Shown piece after piece: positions 27,926 through 37,646 of a stretch of DNA of 64,000 nucleotides. The stretch covers positions 1-64,000 of the forward strand of contig DATJVR010000024.1 in assembly GCA_035501735.1 (NCBI GenBank), in the 5' to 3' direction. The translations under genes were made by a program, and so were the position numbers. A model generated the notes under the pieces. That model was not told the origin of the DNA. It saw only the letters and a program-made list of their open reading frames with translations, and made no database searches. The number at the start of each line of letters is the position of its first letter. Position 1 is the first letter of the stretch. The DNA comes from PNAI01 sp035501735. GTDB taxonomy: Bacteria > Pseudomonadota > Alphaproteobacteria > Rhizobiales > Xanthobacteraceae.

Positions 27926-29263
27926 ATGGCACAGCGGGGTGCCTCAATTATGCCTATACTGAACTGGCGTTGGAGACCCAGCCGGGCCGAGATGACGAGC
28001 AGACGAAATCTCATCACCATTGTCATCGCTGCCGTCGCCATTGTCGGCGCGTTCATCGCCTATTCGCGGATGCAGCAGGCGCAGCGCAACAGAGTACCGG
28101 TCGATATCGTGCCTGTCGTTGCGGCAGCCGCCAAGCTTGCCGACGTGCCGGTCTATCTCGATGGCGTCGGCACTACGCGCGCGTTGAATACGGTCACCGT
28201 CCGCCCGCAAGTCGACGGCAAGCTGATCGCCGTGCTGTTCAAGGAAGGGCAGGACGTCAAGCGCGGCGACGTGCTCGCGCGGATCGATCCAACACCCTAT
28301 CAGGCGCAATACGATCAGGTGGTGGCGACCAAGGCAAAGGACGAGGCCATGCTCGCCAACGCCAAGATCGACCTCGAACGGTACACGAATCTGGCGAGCA
28401 CGAATTCGATCGCGCGCCAGCAGCTCGACACACAAAAGGCGACGGTTGCGCAGCTCGAGGCGCAAGTGAAGTTCGATCAGGGACAGATCGACTATGCGCG
28501 GAGCAACTTGGAATACACCACCATCACGGCGCCGCTCGATGGCAGAACGGGCATCCGGCTGGTCGATGAGGGCAATGTGGTGCATGCATCGGATACCACC
28601 GGGATCGTTGTGCTTACACAGATAAGTCCGATGTCGATCTTCTTCACCCTTCCACAACAGCAACTGTCGATCGTCAACAAAGCATTCGCCAAAGGCCCGC
28701 TCGCCGTCGACGCGCTCGGCCAGGACAATAAGACGGTGGTCGATCGCGGCACGCTTCTGGTGGTCGATAACCAGGTCGATCAGACCACCGGAACGGTCAA
28801 ACTGAAGGCCGAATTCCCCAACGCCGAGGTGCAGCTCTGGCCGGGGCAGTTCGTCAATGTCCGCCTTTTGGTCGATACGTTGAAACAGGTGGTGGTGGTT
28901 CCGACCGCGGCGGTGCAGCGGGGACCGGTCGGGACCTTCGTTTACGTGGTGCAACAGGACAACGCCGTCGCCGTGCGACAGGTGAGCATTTCGCAACAGG
29001 ATGAGACGCAAACCGTGATCGCCCGGGGTCTGGCACAGAACGAACGCGTGGTGACGACCGGATTTGCCCGGCTGGCTGAGGGCACCAAGGTTACGGTAAC
29101 GAACGCCGAGGACGTACCGGTTTACGTGCCGACCATGCCGTCGCGCCGGGGCGCGCGCCGCGGCGGGGAAGGCGGGCCGCGCGATGGCGCCCAGCGTGGG
29201 CCACAACGCAATGGGGGGCAAAGCGGGGCGCGAACAAACGCTCCTGCAGGACCCTCGCAATGA
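27926..29263 (+). CDS. RND efflux periplasmic adaptor subunit (MdtA-like)
   Basis: A membrane fusion protein that joins the RND pumps to the outer-membrane factor. The N-terminal membrane segment is ITIVIAAVAIVGAFIAYS. Then come the lipoyl half with GTTRALNTVTVRPQVDG, a short helical hairpin, the return half with YTTITAPLDGRTGIRLVDEG, a beta-barrel with LWPGQFVNVRLL, and a C-terminal tail rich in Gly, Arg and Gln. Several starts are possible: ATG at 27926, 27950 or 27992; the last gives the shortest leader before the membrane segment and may be the true one. The stop overlaps the next start by four bases (ATGA). Confidence 0.92.
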   Translation: MAQRGASIMPILNWRWRPSRAEMTSRRNLITIVIAAVAIVGAFIAYSRMQQAQRNRVPVDIVPVVAAAAKLADVPVYLDGVGTTRALNTVTVRPQVDGKLIAVLFKEGQDVKRGDVLARIDPTPYQAQYDQVVATKAKDEAMLANAKIDLERYTNLASTNSIARQQLDTQKATVAQLEAQVKFDQGQIDYARSNLEYTTITAPLDGRTGIRLVDEGNVVHASDTTGIVVLTQISPMSIFFTLPQQQLSIVNKAFAKGPLAVDALGQDNKTVVDRGTLLVVDNQVDQTTGTVKLKAEFPNAEVQLWPGQFVNVRLLVDTLKQVVVVPTAAVQRGPVGTFVYVVQQDNAVAVRQVSISQQDETQTVIARGLAQNERVVTTGFARLAEGTKVTVTNAEDVPVYVPTMPSRRGARRGGEGGPRDGAQRGPQRNGGQSGARTNAPAGPSQ

Positions 29264-32200
29264 GCGTTTCAACACCGTTCATACGACGCCCGATCGCAAC
29301 CTCGCTGCTCGGCATCGCTGTCATGCTGGGCGGGTGGCTTGGGTATTTTTCATTGCCGGTGTCGTCGCTGCCGCAGGTCGATTTCCCCACCATCCAAGTG
29401 ACGACGCAGCTTCCGGGAGCGAGCCCCGACACGATGGTGGCATTGGTAACCGCCCCGCTCGAGCGTCAGTTCGGACAGATACCCGCGCTCTCGACGATGA
29501 CGTCTTCGAGCTCGTTCGGAATTTCGCAGATCACGCTGCAATTCGATCTCAATCGCGACATCGACGGCGCGGCGCAGGACGTGCAGGCCGCTATCAACGC
29601 CGCAGGCTCGACGCTGCCGCGCAATCTTCCGTATCCGCCCACATACTCCAAGGTGAACCCGGCGGACGCGCCGATCATCGTGCTCGCGCTGACTTCAGAA
29701 ACCATTTCGCTGCGTGAGCTCAGCGACCTTGCCGACACTTTGATGGCGCAGCGGCTCTCGGAAGTTAACGGCGTCGGCCATGTCACGGTTGAGGGCGGCA
29801 TTCGGCCGGCGGTGCGCATCCAGGCCGATCTTGCGCGGCTCGCCGCCTATGGAATCGGGCTCGAGGATCTTCGACTCACGATCAGTGGCGCCAATGTTGC
29901 CGGTCCGAAGGGCGCGCTCGATGGATTGCATCAATCCTACACGATAACGGCGAATGATCAGCTTGCCGCGGCTGCGGCGTACCGCTCGCTGATCGTGGCT
30001 TACCGCAATGGCGCGCCGGTGCTGCTCGGCGACGTTGCACAAGTCGTCGACGGGCTGGAGAACGACAAGGTCGGCGGCTGGTATCAGGGGCATGCGGCCG
30101 TCATCCTCGACATCCAGCGTCAGCCAGGCGCCAACGTCATCGATACGGTCAAGCGCATCCGCTCGGAATTGCCGCGCCTGCAGCGCTCCATGCCGGTCGG
30201 TATCACGCTCACCATCGTGAGCGACCGGACCGACACCATCCGCGCCTCGATCCATGACGTGCAGTTCACGCTGGTCTTGAGCGTGCTGCTGGTCGTGCTG
30301 GTGGTGCTGATCTTCCTGCGTACGATCCGCGCCACGATTATCGCGGGCGTAGCTTTGCCGCTCTCGCTGATCGCGACGTTCGGGGTGATGTGGTTTTGCG
30401 GATTTTCGCTGGACAATCTGTCGCTGATGGCGCTGACGATCGGAACGGGCTTCGTCGTCGACGATGCCATCGTGATGATCGAAAATATCGTCCGTCACAT
30501 CGAAAGCGGCGAATCCCCGTTCGATGCGGCGCTGCGCGGTGCGCGCGAAATCGGTTTCACCGTCATATCGCTCACCATGTCGCTGATTGCGGTGTTCATT
30601 CCGCTGTTGTTCATGACCGGCATCGTCGGGCGCATGTTCCGCGAGTTCGCGCTGACGCTTTCGATCGCCGTGGTCGTGTCGGCAATCGTCTCGTTGACGC
30701 TCACGCCCATGATGTGCAGCCGTCTGTTGCGGTTGCACGGCCATACTGCCACGAACGCTGTTGCCGCCTTCTTCAACGATGCAGTCGATCGGACGGTCGA
30801 GTTTTATCGCCGCACTCTCGAGTGGGTGCTACGGCATCAGCCGCTCACGCTGATGACGACAATCATCACGCTTGCCGCCACCATCCTGCTCTACGTGATC
30901 GCTCCGAAAGGGTTCCTGCCGCCGCAAGACACCGGCTTGATTACCGGCGTCACCGAGGCAGGGGTGGAAGTTTCATTTGAAGAAATGCAGCGGCTGCAGG
31001 AGCAAGTCGAGACGGCGATCAAGAGCGATCCTGACGTGACCGGCGTGGTGTCGGTCATCGGGGTGAGCCCGATCAATCCGACCCCCAATGCCGGGCGGCT
31101 GGCGATCGCGTTGCGCCCGCGAGACGAGCGCAATGTGGTAGCGGACCAGATCGTCACGCGACTGCAGCAGCTGGTCGCGACGATTCCCGGCATGACGGTC
31201 TATTTTCAGCCGGTGCAAGACATCCAGATCAGCACCCGCGCAAGCCGCGCGCAGTATCAGTATACGCTCACCGGAGCGGACGCTGGCGACGTGGTCGAAT
31301 GGTCGGATCGTCTGGTTGCGCGACTGCGCGGAAATCCGATGCTGCGCGAGGTTGTCTCCGAGGCGCAGGAGGGCGGTCTGCGGATGCTGGTGAATATCGA
31401 TCGTGAAATCGCCGGCCGACTTGGCATATCGATGCAGACGGTCAGCGACACCCTGTACGATGCGTTCGGCCAGCGGCAGATTTCCACCATATACGGCCAG
31501 GCCAACCAATACCGCGTGATCCTGGAAGCGATGCCGCAATATCAGCGCGACCCGGCCGCGCTGTCGAAGCTGTTCGTGCCCGCTGCCGGCAACCAGGCTT
31601 CGACGGCCGCGAACCAGTCGACTTCGCTGACCGCGGGCCAACAACCGACGTCGCTCGGGACCAATACAGCGAATAGCACGCAGGTTCCCTTGAGCGCCTT
31701 TGCGCAATTCGTGCGCACGAGCGCGCCTCTCTCGATCGCCCATCAGGAGCAGTTTCCGGCGGTGACGATCAGCTTCAATCTCGCGCCAGGTGCGGCGCTG
31801 AGCGATGCAGTCGCCGTGATTTCGCAGGCGCAACAGGACATCAACATGCCGACATCGGTGATCGGCAGCTATTCGGGCGATGCATTGGAATTCGCCAAAT
31901 CGCTCGCCGGAGAGCCCTGGCTCATTCTTGCCGCAGTGGTGGCGATCTACATCGTGCTCGGCGTGCTCTATGAGAGCTTCATCCATCCGATGACGATTCT
32001 CTCGACCTTGCCCTCTGCCGGCGTCGGGGCGCTGCTTGCGCTGATCCTGCTCGGCTATGATCTCTCGGTCATCGCGCTCATCGGCATCGTGCTGCTGATG
32101 GGTATCGTCAAGAAGAACGCGATCATGATGATCGACTTCGCGCTCGAAGCCGAGCGCGGGCAGGGACTGTCGCCGCGCGATGCGATCGTGCAGGCCTCGC

Positions 32201-32472
32201 TGCTCCGTTTCCGGCCGATCATGATGACCACGTTGGCCGCGCTGTTTGGCGCCATACCGCTCGCGATCGAAGGCGGAACCGGATCGGAGCTGCGCAATCC
32301 GCTCGGCATCACGATCATCGGCGGATTGCTGCTCAGCCAATTGCTCACGTTGTACACAACACCGGTGATCTATCTCTACATGGAGCGGCTGCGGCAACGC
32401 CTGACGCGGCCGCGTCCGTTCGTCCCGCCAATCCGGCGCGAACCCGGTGAGGCGCCGGGGCCGGCCGAGTAG
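29260..32472 (+). CDS. RND multidrug efflux transporter, first subunit (MdtB-like)
   Basis: A 1070-residue proton-driven pump of the AcrB/MdtB family with twelve membrane helices and two large periplasmic loops. The proton-relay aspartates in helix 4 are present (VVDDAIVMIENIV). Helix 1 begins FIRRPIATSLLGIAVML. Next to its tandem partner it has an extra stretch of about 27 residues, rich in Thr, Ser, Gln and Asn, in the second periplasmic loop (nt about 31590-31680). Two consecutive, different RND genes behind one adaptor match MdtABC, where both pumps form a mixed trimer. Exported compounds are not predictable. Confidence 0.95.
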   Translation: MSVSTPFIRRPIATSLLGIAVMLGGWLGYFSLPVSSLPQVDFPTIQVTTQLPGASPDTMVALVTAPLERQFGQIPALSTMTSSSSFGISQITLQFDLNRDIDGAAQDVQAAINAAGSTLPRNLPYPPTYSKVNPADAPIIVLALTSETISLRELSDLADTLMAQRLSEVNGVGHVTVEGGIRPAVRIQADLARLAAYGIGLEDLRLTISGANVAGPKGALDGLHQSYTITANDQLAAAAAYRSLIVAYRNGAPVLLGDVAQVVDGLENDKVGGWYQGHAAVILDIQRQPGANVIDTVKRIRSELPRLQRSMPVGITLTIVSDRTDTIRASIHDVQFTLVLSVLLVVLVVLIFLRTIRATIIAGVALPLSLIATFGVMWFCGFSLDNLSLMALTIGTGFVVDDAIVMIENIVRHIESGESPFDAALRGAREIGFTVISLTMSLIAVFIPLLFMTGIVGRMFREFALTLSIAVVVSAIVSLTLTPMMCSRLLRLHGHTATNAVAAFFNDAVDRTVEFYRRTLEWVLRHQPLTLMTTIITLAATILLYVIAPKGFLPPQDTGLITGVTEAGVEVSFEEMQRLQEQVETAIKSDPDVTGVVSVIGVSPINPTPNAGRLAIALRPRDERNVVADQIVTRLQQLVATIPGMTVYFQPVQDIQISTRASRAQYQYTLTGADAGDVVEWSDRLVARLRGNPMLREVVSEAQEGGLRMLVNIDREIAGRLGISMQTVSDTLYDAFGQRQISTIYGQANQYRVILEAMPQYQRDPAALSKLFVPAAGNQASTAANQSTSLTAGQQPTSLGTNTANSTQVPLSAFAQFVRTSAPLSIAHQEQFPAVTISFNLAPGAALSDAVAVISQAQQDINMPTSVIGSYSGDALEFAKSLAGEPWLILAAVVAIYIVLGVLYESFIHPMTILSTLPSAGVGALLALILLGYDLSVIALIGIVLLMGIVKKNAIMMIDFALEAERGQGLSPRDAIVQASLLRFRPIMMTTLAALFGAIPLAIEGGTGSELRNPLGITIIGGLLLSQLLTLYTTPVIYLYMERLRQRLTRPRPFVPPIRREPGEAPGPAE

Positions 32473-32476
32473 CGTC

Positions 32477-35400
32477 ATGAATTTCTCCTACCCAGCCATT
32501 CGGCGACCGGTCGGGACAGCGCTGCTGGCGATTGGTTTGTTTTTGATGGGTGTGGTGGCCTATCGGTTCCTGCCGGTCGCAAGCCTGCCGACCATCGAAT
32601 TTCCGACCATTCGCGTATCCGCGAGCCGGCCGGGCGCGGATCCGGCCACCATGGCCTCGTCGGTGGCCGCTCCGCTCGAACGGCGGCTGGCGGAAATCTC
32701 CGGCGTGACCGAGATCACGTCGACGAGCTCGCTCGGCTCGACCAACATCACGATCCAGTTCGATCTCAGCCGGAATATCGACGGCGCGGCGCGCGACGTG
32801 CAGGCCGCGCTCAATGCGGCGATGACCGACCTTCCCAGCGATCTGCCGACGTTGCCGAATTTCCGCAAGGTCAATCCGGCGTCAGCGCCGATCCTGATCC
32901 TCGCTCTGACGGCAAAGACCACGCCGCCGAGCGCGATCTACGATGCGGCCGACAGCGTCATCGCCCAGCGCATCGCGCAGGTCGAAGGCGTCGCCGAGGT
33001 GTCGGTCAACGGCTCGGAGCAGCCGGCCATCCGCATTCGCGTCAATCCGATCGCGATTGCTTCCATGGGCATGAGCATGGAGGACGTGCGCACCGCGGTC
33101 GTCAATGCCAATGCGGCCGGACCGCTCGGCAATTTCGAGGGCGGCAATCGCGCGCAGTCGATCGCGATCAACGATCAGATGCGCGAGGTGAAGCAATACG
33201 AGACCCTCATCGTCAAGGTTGCGAACGGAAACGTCGTGCGGCTGTCAGCGATCGCATCGGTCGAGCAGAGCGTGCGCAACACGCGGTCTGCAGCCTGGTT
33301 CAACGCGCAGCCGTCGGTTCTGCTGGTCATCACCAAACAGGGCGGCGCAAATGTGATCGATACCGTCGATCAGATACGAGAGATTTTACCCGATCTGAAG
33401 CGATGGATCCCGGCCGACATCGAGTTCTCGGTGCTGTCCGACCGTACGCAAACGATCCGCGCGAGTGTCGGCGACATGCAGCTCACGCTGCTCGCCACGA
33501 TCATGCTGGTGATGCTGGTGGTATTCGTGTTCTTGAGACGGGCAGCGGCGACGATCGCCGCAGGGATCACCGTGCCGCTGGCGCTCGCCGGAACTTGCGC
33601 CGCGATGTGGATCGCAGGTTTCTCGATCGACAATCTGTCGCTGATGGCGCTCGCCGTTTCGGTGGGCTTTGTGGTCGACGACGCCATCGTGATGATCGAG
33701 AATATGTTTCGTAATCTGGAAAAAGGAATGTCTCCGCTGCGCGCCACGATCGAAGGCGCGCGACAGATCGGTTTCACGGTGATTTCGATCAGCGTTTCGC
33801 TGGTGGCGGCCTTCATACCGCTGTTGTTCATGAGCGGGGTTGTGGGTCGGCTGTTCCGTGAGTTTTCGGTTACGCTGGCGTTTGCCATTGCGATATCGAC
33901 GGTCGTGTCGCTGACGCTCACGCCGATGATATGCGCGCATTTCGTGCATTCGCCGCCGTCACCCGACAGGACCGCCCTCGATCGCATCGTCGAAGACGTG
34001 CTGAAGCGACTGTCAGCGGCATACGAGACAAGCCTTGGCTTCGTGCTACGGCACCAGCTGATAACGCTGTTCATCTTCCTGGCGACGATCGCGTTGACCG
34101 TCGACCTCTATATCAAGACGCCCAAGGGCTATTTCCCGCAGGACGACACCGGCCTGATCTTCGGCGGGACGCGCGCCTCGCCGGAAATATCGTTCGAGGC
34201 GATGAAGGAATTGCAGCAGCGCGTCACCGATATCGTGCTGAGCGATCCGGCAGTGGCGGCCGTGGGGTCGTCGGTCGGCACATCGGGCTTCAATGCCTCG
34301 GTCAACAACGGCCGTCTGTTCATCAGCCTGAAACCATTGTCGGAGCGGGGCATCAGTTCGCAGGCCTTCATCAACCGCATGCGGCCAAAGCTGACTGACG
34401 TCGGAGGCATGCGGGTCTTCATGGTGGCGGCGCAGGATGTGCGGGCGGGCGGCCGGCAATCGAGCTCGACCTTTCAGTTCACATTGTGGGATCCGAATCT
34501 GGATGAGCTGCAAGCCTGGTTGCCGCGCGTGCAGACGCGCTTGGAGCAGCTGCAACCAGACACGCTGATCGATGTGAACTCTGACCGCGAGCAGGGCGGC
34601 CTGCAGGCCAATGTGACGATCGATCGGCTGGCGGCGGCGCGGCTTGGCGTACGCATCCAGGACATCGACAATGCGCTCAACAACGCGTTTGCGCAGCGGC
34701 AGATCTCGACGATCTATTCGGAACGCAATCAATACCGCATCATTCTCGAAATCGATCCGCAGTTTCAGCGCGATCCGACGGATATCACGCGAATCTATGT
34801 GCCGGGCGCCGGCAATACCCAGGTCTCGCTTGTAAGTGTCGCCCGGATCGACAAGGGACTTTCGCCGTTGGTCGTCAATCATCAGGGGCAATTCCCCGCG
34901 GTCACCATCAGCTACAACCTCGCTCCCAACGTGACGCTTGACCAGGCAACACGGGCGATCCAGCAAGCCGTAGCCGAACTGCATATCCCCGATACGCTGC
35001 ATGCCGAGGGAGCCGGCGACGTGCAGCAGTTCGCTCAATCGGCGGGTGCGCAGCCGATCCTGATCCTGGCGGCGTTGCTTGCGGTCTACATTATTCTCGG
35101 CGTGCTCTACGAAAGTCTCGCGCATCCGCTGACGATCATTTCCACGCTGCCGTCGGCTGGCCTTGGCGCACTGCTGGCGCTGCAGATGTTCAACGCCGAG
35201 CTGACCGTGATCGCCTTCATCGGCATCATTCTGCTGATCGGCATCGTGAAGAAGAACGGCATCATGATGGTCGATTTCGCGCTCGCGGCCGAACGCGAAC
35301 GCGGACTGCCGGCCGAACAAGCGATACAAGAAGCCTGTCTGGCACGCTTTCGCCCGATTCTGATGACGACGATGGCGGCGCTGCTCGGCGCGCTGCCGCT

Positions 35401-35611
35401 CGTGATCGCGACCGGCCCGGGATCGGAGCTGCGCCGCCCGCTCGGCATGACGATCATCGGCGGGCTGTTCGTGTCGCAGTTCCTGACGTTCTACACCACG
35501 CCGGTGATCTATCTTCTGCTCGACCGGTTGCACCGGCGGCTGTCGGGTCCGCGCGACGCGCGCAGCACGGGCGCCGGCATCAATCTACCGCCTCACATGA
35601 TCACGCGCTGA
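32477..35611 (+). CDS. RND multidrug efflux transporter, second subunit (MdtC-like)
   Basis: A 1044-residue RND pump, clearly paralogous to the preceding one. The start ATG at 32477 is four bases after the previous stop and opens the usual MNFSYPAIRRPVGTALLA. Helix 4 keeps both relay aspartates (VVDDAIVMIENMF). It lacks the polar insert of its partner. The end of the gene is followed within 28 bp by the stop of a convergent gene. Last gene of the efflux operon; no regulator gene is adjacent. Confidence 0.95.
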   Translation: MNFSYPAIRRPVGTALLAIGLFLMGVVAYRFLPVASLPTIEFPTIRVSASRPGADPATMASSVAAPLERRLAEISGVTEITSTSSLGSTNITIQFDLSRNIDGAARDVQAALNAAMTDLPSDLPTLPNFRKVNPASAPILILALTAKTTPPSAIYDAADSVIAQRIAQVEGVAEVSVNGSEQPAIRIRVNPIAIASMGMSMEDVRTAVVNANAAGPLGNFEGGNRAQSIAINDQMREVKQYETLIVKVANGNVVRLSAIASVEQSVRNTRSAAWFNAQPSVLLVITKQGGANVIDTVDQIREILPDLKRWIPADIEFSVLSDRTQTIRASVGDMQLTLLATIMLVMLVVFVFLRRAAATIAAGITVPLALAGTCAAMWIAGFSIDNLSLMALAVSVGFVVDDAIVMIENMFRNLEKGMSPLRATIEGARQIGFTVISISVSLVAAFIPLLFMSGVVGRLFREFSVTLAFAIAISTVVSLTLTPMICAHFVHSPPSPDRTALDRIVEDVLKRLSAAYETSLGFVLRHQLITLFIFLATIALTVDLYIKTPKGYFPQDDTGLIFGGTRASPEISFEAMKELQQRVTDIVLSDPAVAAVGSSVGTSGFNASVNNGRLFISLKPLSERGISSQAFINRMRPKLTDVGGMRVFMVAAQDVRAGGRQSSSTFQFTLWDPNLDELQAWLPRVQTRLEQLQPDTLIDVNSDREQGGLQANVTIDRLAAARLGVRIQDIDNALNNAFAQRQISTIYSERNQYRIILEIDPQFQRDPTDITRIYVPGAGNTQVSLVSVARIDKGLSPLVVNHQGQFPAVTISYNLAPNVTLDQATRAIQQAVAELHIPDTLHAEGAGDVQQFAQSAGAQPILILAALLAVYIILGVLYESLAHPLTIISTLPSAGLGALLALQMFNAELTVIAFIGIILLIGIVKKNGIMMVDFALAAERERGLPAEQAIQEACLARFRPILMTTMAALLGALPLVIATGPGSELRRPLGMTIIGGLFVSQFLTFYTTPVIYLLLDRLHRRLSGPRDARSTGAGINLPPHMITR

Positions 35612-35626
35612 GAGCGTTTTTCGAAT

Positions 35627-35639
35627 GAGCATGATGCTC
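35627..35639. repeat. Short palindrome GAGCATGATGCTC between convergent stops
   Basis: A perfect 13-base dyad centred between the stops of the second RND pump and the iron-type binding protein. AGAGC at 35611 can also pair with GCTCT at 35636-35640. It may be the remnant of a dispersed intergenic repeat or a weak two-way terminator; there is no T-run. Confidence 0.3.
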
Positions 35640-36649
35640 TACTGGAAAATCTCGTCGAAGTGCTTCTTGATGCGCGCCGATTCTTTTTCGATGTAATCGT
35701 TGTCGACCGCGTTGATTTTGATGCTCTTCATGTCCGGGCTGTCCTTGGGCGCGGGCATGTCGACGCGGGCTGAATAGCCGCCCTCCTCGGGAAACAGCTT
35801 CTGCACCGTATCGCTGATCATGAATTCGGCGAACAGCTTGGCCGCGTTCGGATTGGGGCCGCCCTTGATCACTGACGTCGGCGAGGGAATCACGAACACC
35901 CCGTCGCTCGGATAGATCGTCTTGATCGGATGGCCGGCCTTGCGCTCGTCGGCAGCGTAGGAATCGAGGGCGCCGACCGCGATCAGCCGTTCGCCGCGCT
36001 TGAGCATGTCGGAAACCTGCTGGTTGCCCTGCACGATCAAAATGTCGTTTGCGCGGAGTTTCTCGAAATAGCCCCAGCCTTTCGACTGCGACAGCATCCC
36101 AACGACGGAAACCATGAGCGAGGTGAACGACGGATTGGCCATCACGAGCTTGCCCTTGTATTTGGCGTCGGTCAGGGCGTCCCAGCTCTTGGGCTCGTCG
36201 GCGGCGGCCACTTTGTCGCTGCGCAGATAGTGCGTCATCATGTTGAGGCGCTGGGCGATGTAATTGCCGTTGGGATCCTTCGCCGCATCAGGAATTTTGT
36301 CGAAATTCTTCGGCTTGAACGGGACAAAGATTCCCTTCTTGGTCATTGCGGCGGCGGCGGCTGGCTCGGAGGTGGTCAGCACATCGACCGCAACGCGGCC
36401 TGCATCCATCTCCTGCTGGAAGCGGCGCAGGATGGCGGAGCCGCCAGAGCGAAACATTTCAACCTTTATGCCGTATTCCTTCTCGAACAGGTTGACGATC
36501 TTCTGGCCGGTCTCGATCGGCGTCGAGGTGTACCAGACGAGCTTGCCTTCAGCCTTCGCCTTGGCGATGTCGGCGGTATCTTGCGCGCAGGCGGCGCCGC
36601 TGATCGTCGTGAGGGCGGCGGCGAGGAGCAGGTGTCTACGCGTGTACAT
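35639..36649 (-). CDS. ABC transporter substrate-binding protein, iron(III)/polyamine type
   Basis: A 336-residue periplasmic binding protein of the FbpA/AfuA-like class. A signal peptide ends near GAACAQ. The mature start DIAKAKAEGKLVWYTSTP and GGSAILRRFQQEMDAGR are typical of this class. The C-terminal GVFVIPSPTSVIKGGPNP is also usual. The ligand may be ferric ion, a chelate or an organic acid. It is the last gene of a minus-strand operon: permease, ATPase, alpha/beta hydrolase, binding protein. Confidence 0.9.
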   Translation of the reverse strand: MYTRRHLLLAAALTTISGAACAQDTADIAKAKAEGKLVWYTSTPIETGQKIVNLFEKEYGIKVEMFRSGGSAILRRFQQEMDAGRVAVDVLTTSEPAAAAAMTKKGIFVPFKPKNFDKIPDAAKDPNGNYIAQRLNMMTHYLRSDKVAAADEPKSWDALTDAKYKGKLVMANPSFTSLMVSVVGMLSQSKGWGYFEKLRANDILIVQGNQQVSDMLKRGERLIAVGALDSYAADERKAGHPIKTIYPSDGVFVIPSPTSVIKGGPNPNAAKLFAEFMISDTVQKLFPEEGGYSARVDMPAPKDSPDMKSIKINAVDNDYIEKESARIKKHFDEIFQ

Positions 36650-36678
36650 CGTTTTCTCCGTTTGTTTAGGCGCCGTGT

Positions 36679-37605
36679 TCAGTGGCCCGCGCCGCGATAG
36701 ATCGGCTCCGGCTGGGTGAAGAAGCTCAGCAGGATATGATAGACCAGCTGGTAATTCTTCTGATGAAATGACGCATGCGCGATGCCGGGCATGACCGCGA
36801 ATTGCTTGTCGGGATTCGGCAGCAGCTTGAAGAAGTTGATCAGGTCGTCAAACGACGCGATGCCGTCGTACTCGCCGCGCATGACAATGGTCGGCGCCTT
36901 GATCTTGGCCGGATCGACCACGGGCAGATTGTTGCACATATCGATATAGGTGCCGTTCGGGATCGAGTCGTCGAGCTTGAGAATGGCGTCGGCGAAGGCC
37001 TCGATCACGTTGTCATCGGCGGTGCCGGGATGATCGCGCTCGAAAATCGAGCGTACGAAGGCGCGGTCGATCGGCCGCCGCTTGGTCTTGGTGAATTCCG
37101 GAAGTTTCTTTCGACGCTGCTCGAGCGTGGGGCTGCCTTCACCGGTCCAGACGTGTGCGTCAAGCGCCAGCCGTTTGACGCGATCCGGATGACGCTGGGC
37201 AAACAGCGCGGCGCGCAACGCACCTGAGGATATGCCGTAGACCAGGAGAGGGCCGGTGTTGCGGGTCTTGAGGATGTAGTCGGTGCCAGCGGCAAGGTCG
37301 TCGGCGCCTTCGGCGATAGTGGAATCGATGCCGCGGTTCTTGTCGGAGCGACCGTAGCCCTCCATGTCCATGCACCAGGTGTCGAAGCCCTGCGCGGTGA
37401 AAAAATCCATGGCGCCAGGCCGGCCGGGCACCTGCAGGTCGAACGTCGGCTGGGAGGCCATCGATGAGCCGTGCACGAAGAGGATCGTGCCGGCTTTTTT
37501 CGTGCCTGGCACGGCCGGCTTCTCCCACAGGAACAGGCGCACGTCGCCCTTTTTGGTCCAATGCTCCTTGCCCTGAACGGGTGCGTGAGACAGCGGCTTA
37601 TTCAT
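36679..37605 (-). CDS. Alpha/beta hydrolase
   Basis: A 308-residue serine hydrolase with the alpha/beta fold. Oxyanion motif FVHGSSM (near residue 45), nucleophile elbow YGISSGAL with Ser126, and C-terminal Asp and His in MRGEYDGIAS and MPGIAHASF. No signal peptide, so cytoplasmic. It sits between the ATPase and the binding-protein genes of an iron/polyamine-type ABC operon (41 and 29 bp gaps), suggesting it cuts an ester or amide bond in the imported ligand. Exact substrate unknown. Confidence 0.9.
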   Translation of the reverse strand: MNKPLSHAPVQGKEHWTKKGDVRLFLWEKPAVPGTKKAGTILFVHGSSMASQPTFDLQVPGRPGAMDFFTAQGFDTWCMDMEGYGRSDKNRGIDSTIAEGADDLAAGTDYILKTRNTGPLLVYGISSGALRAALFAQRHPDRVKRLALDAHVWTGEGSPTLEQRRKKLPEFTKTKRRPIDRAFVRSIFERDHPGTADDNVIEAFADAILKLDDSIPNGTYIDMCNNLPVVDPAKIKAPTIVMRGEYDGIASFDDLINFFKLLPNPDKQFAVMPGIAHASFHQKNYQLVYHILLSFFTQPEPIYRGAGH

Positions 37606-37646
37606 GATGGCACTCCCTGGTGACGGACTATAGTGACGGTGGCTTG

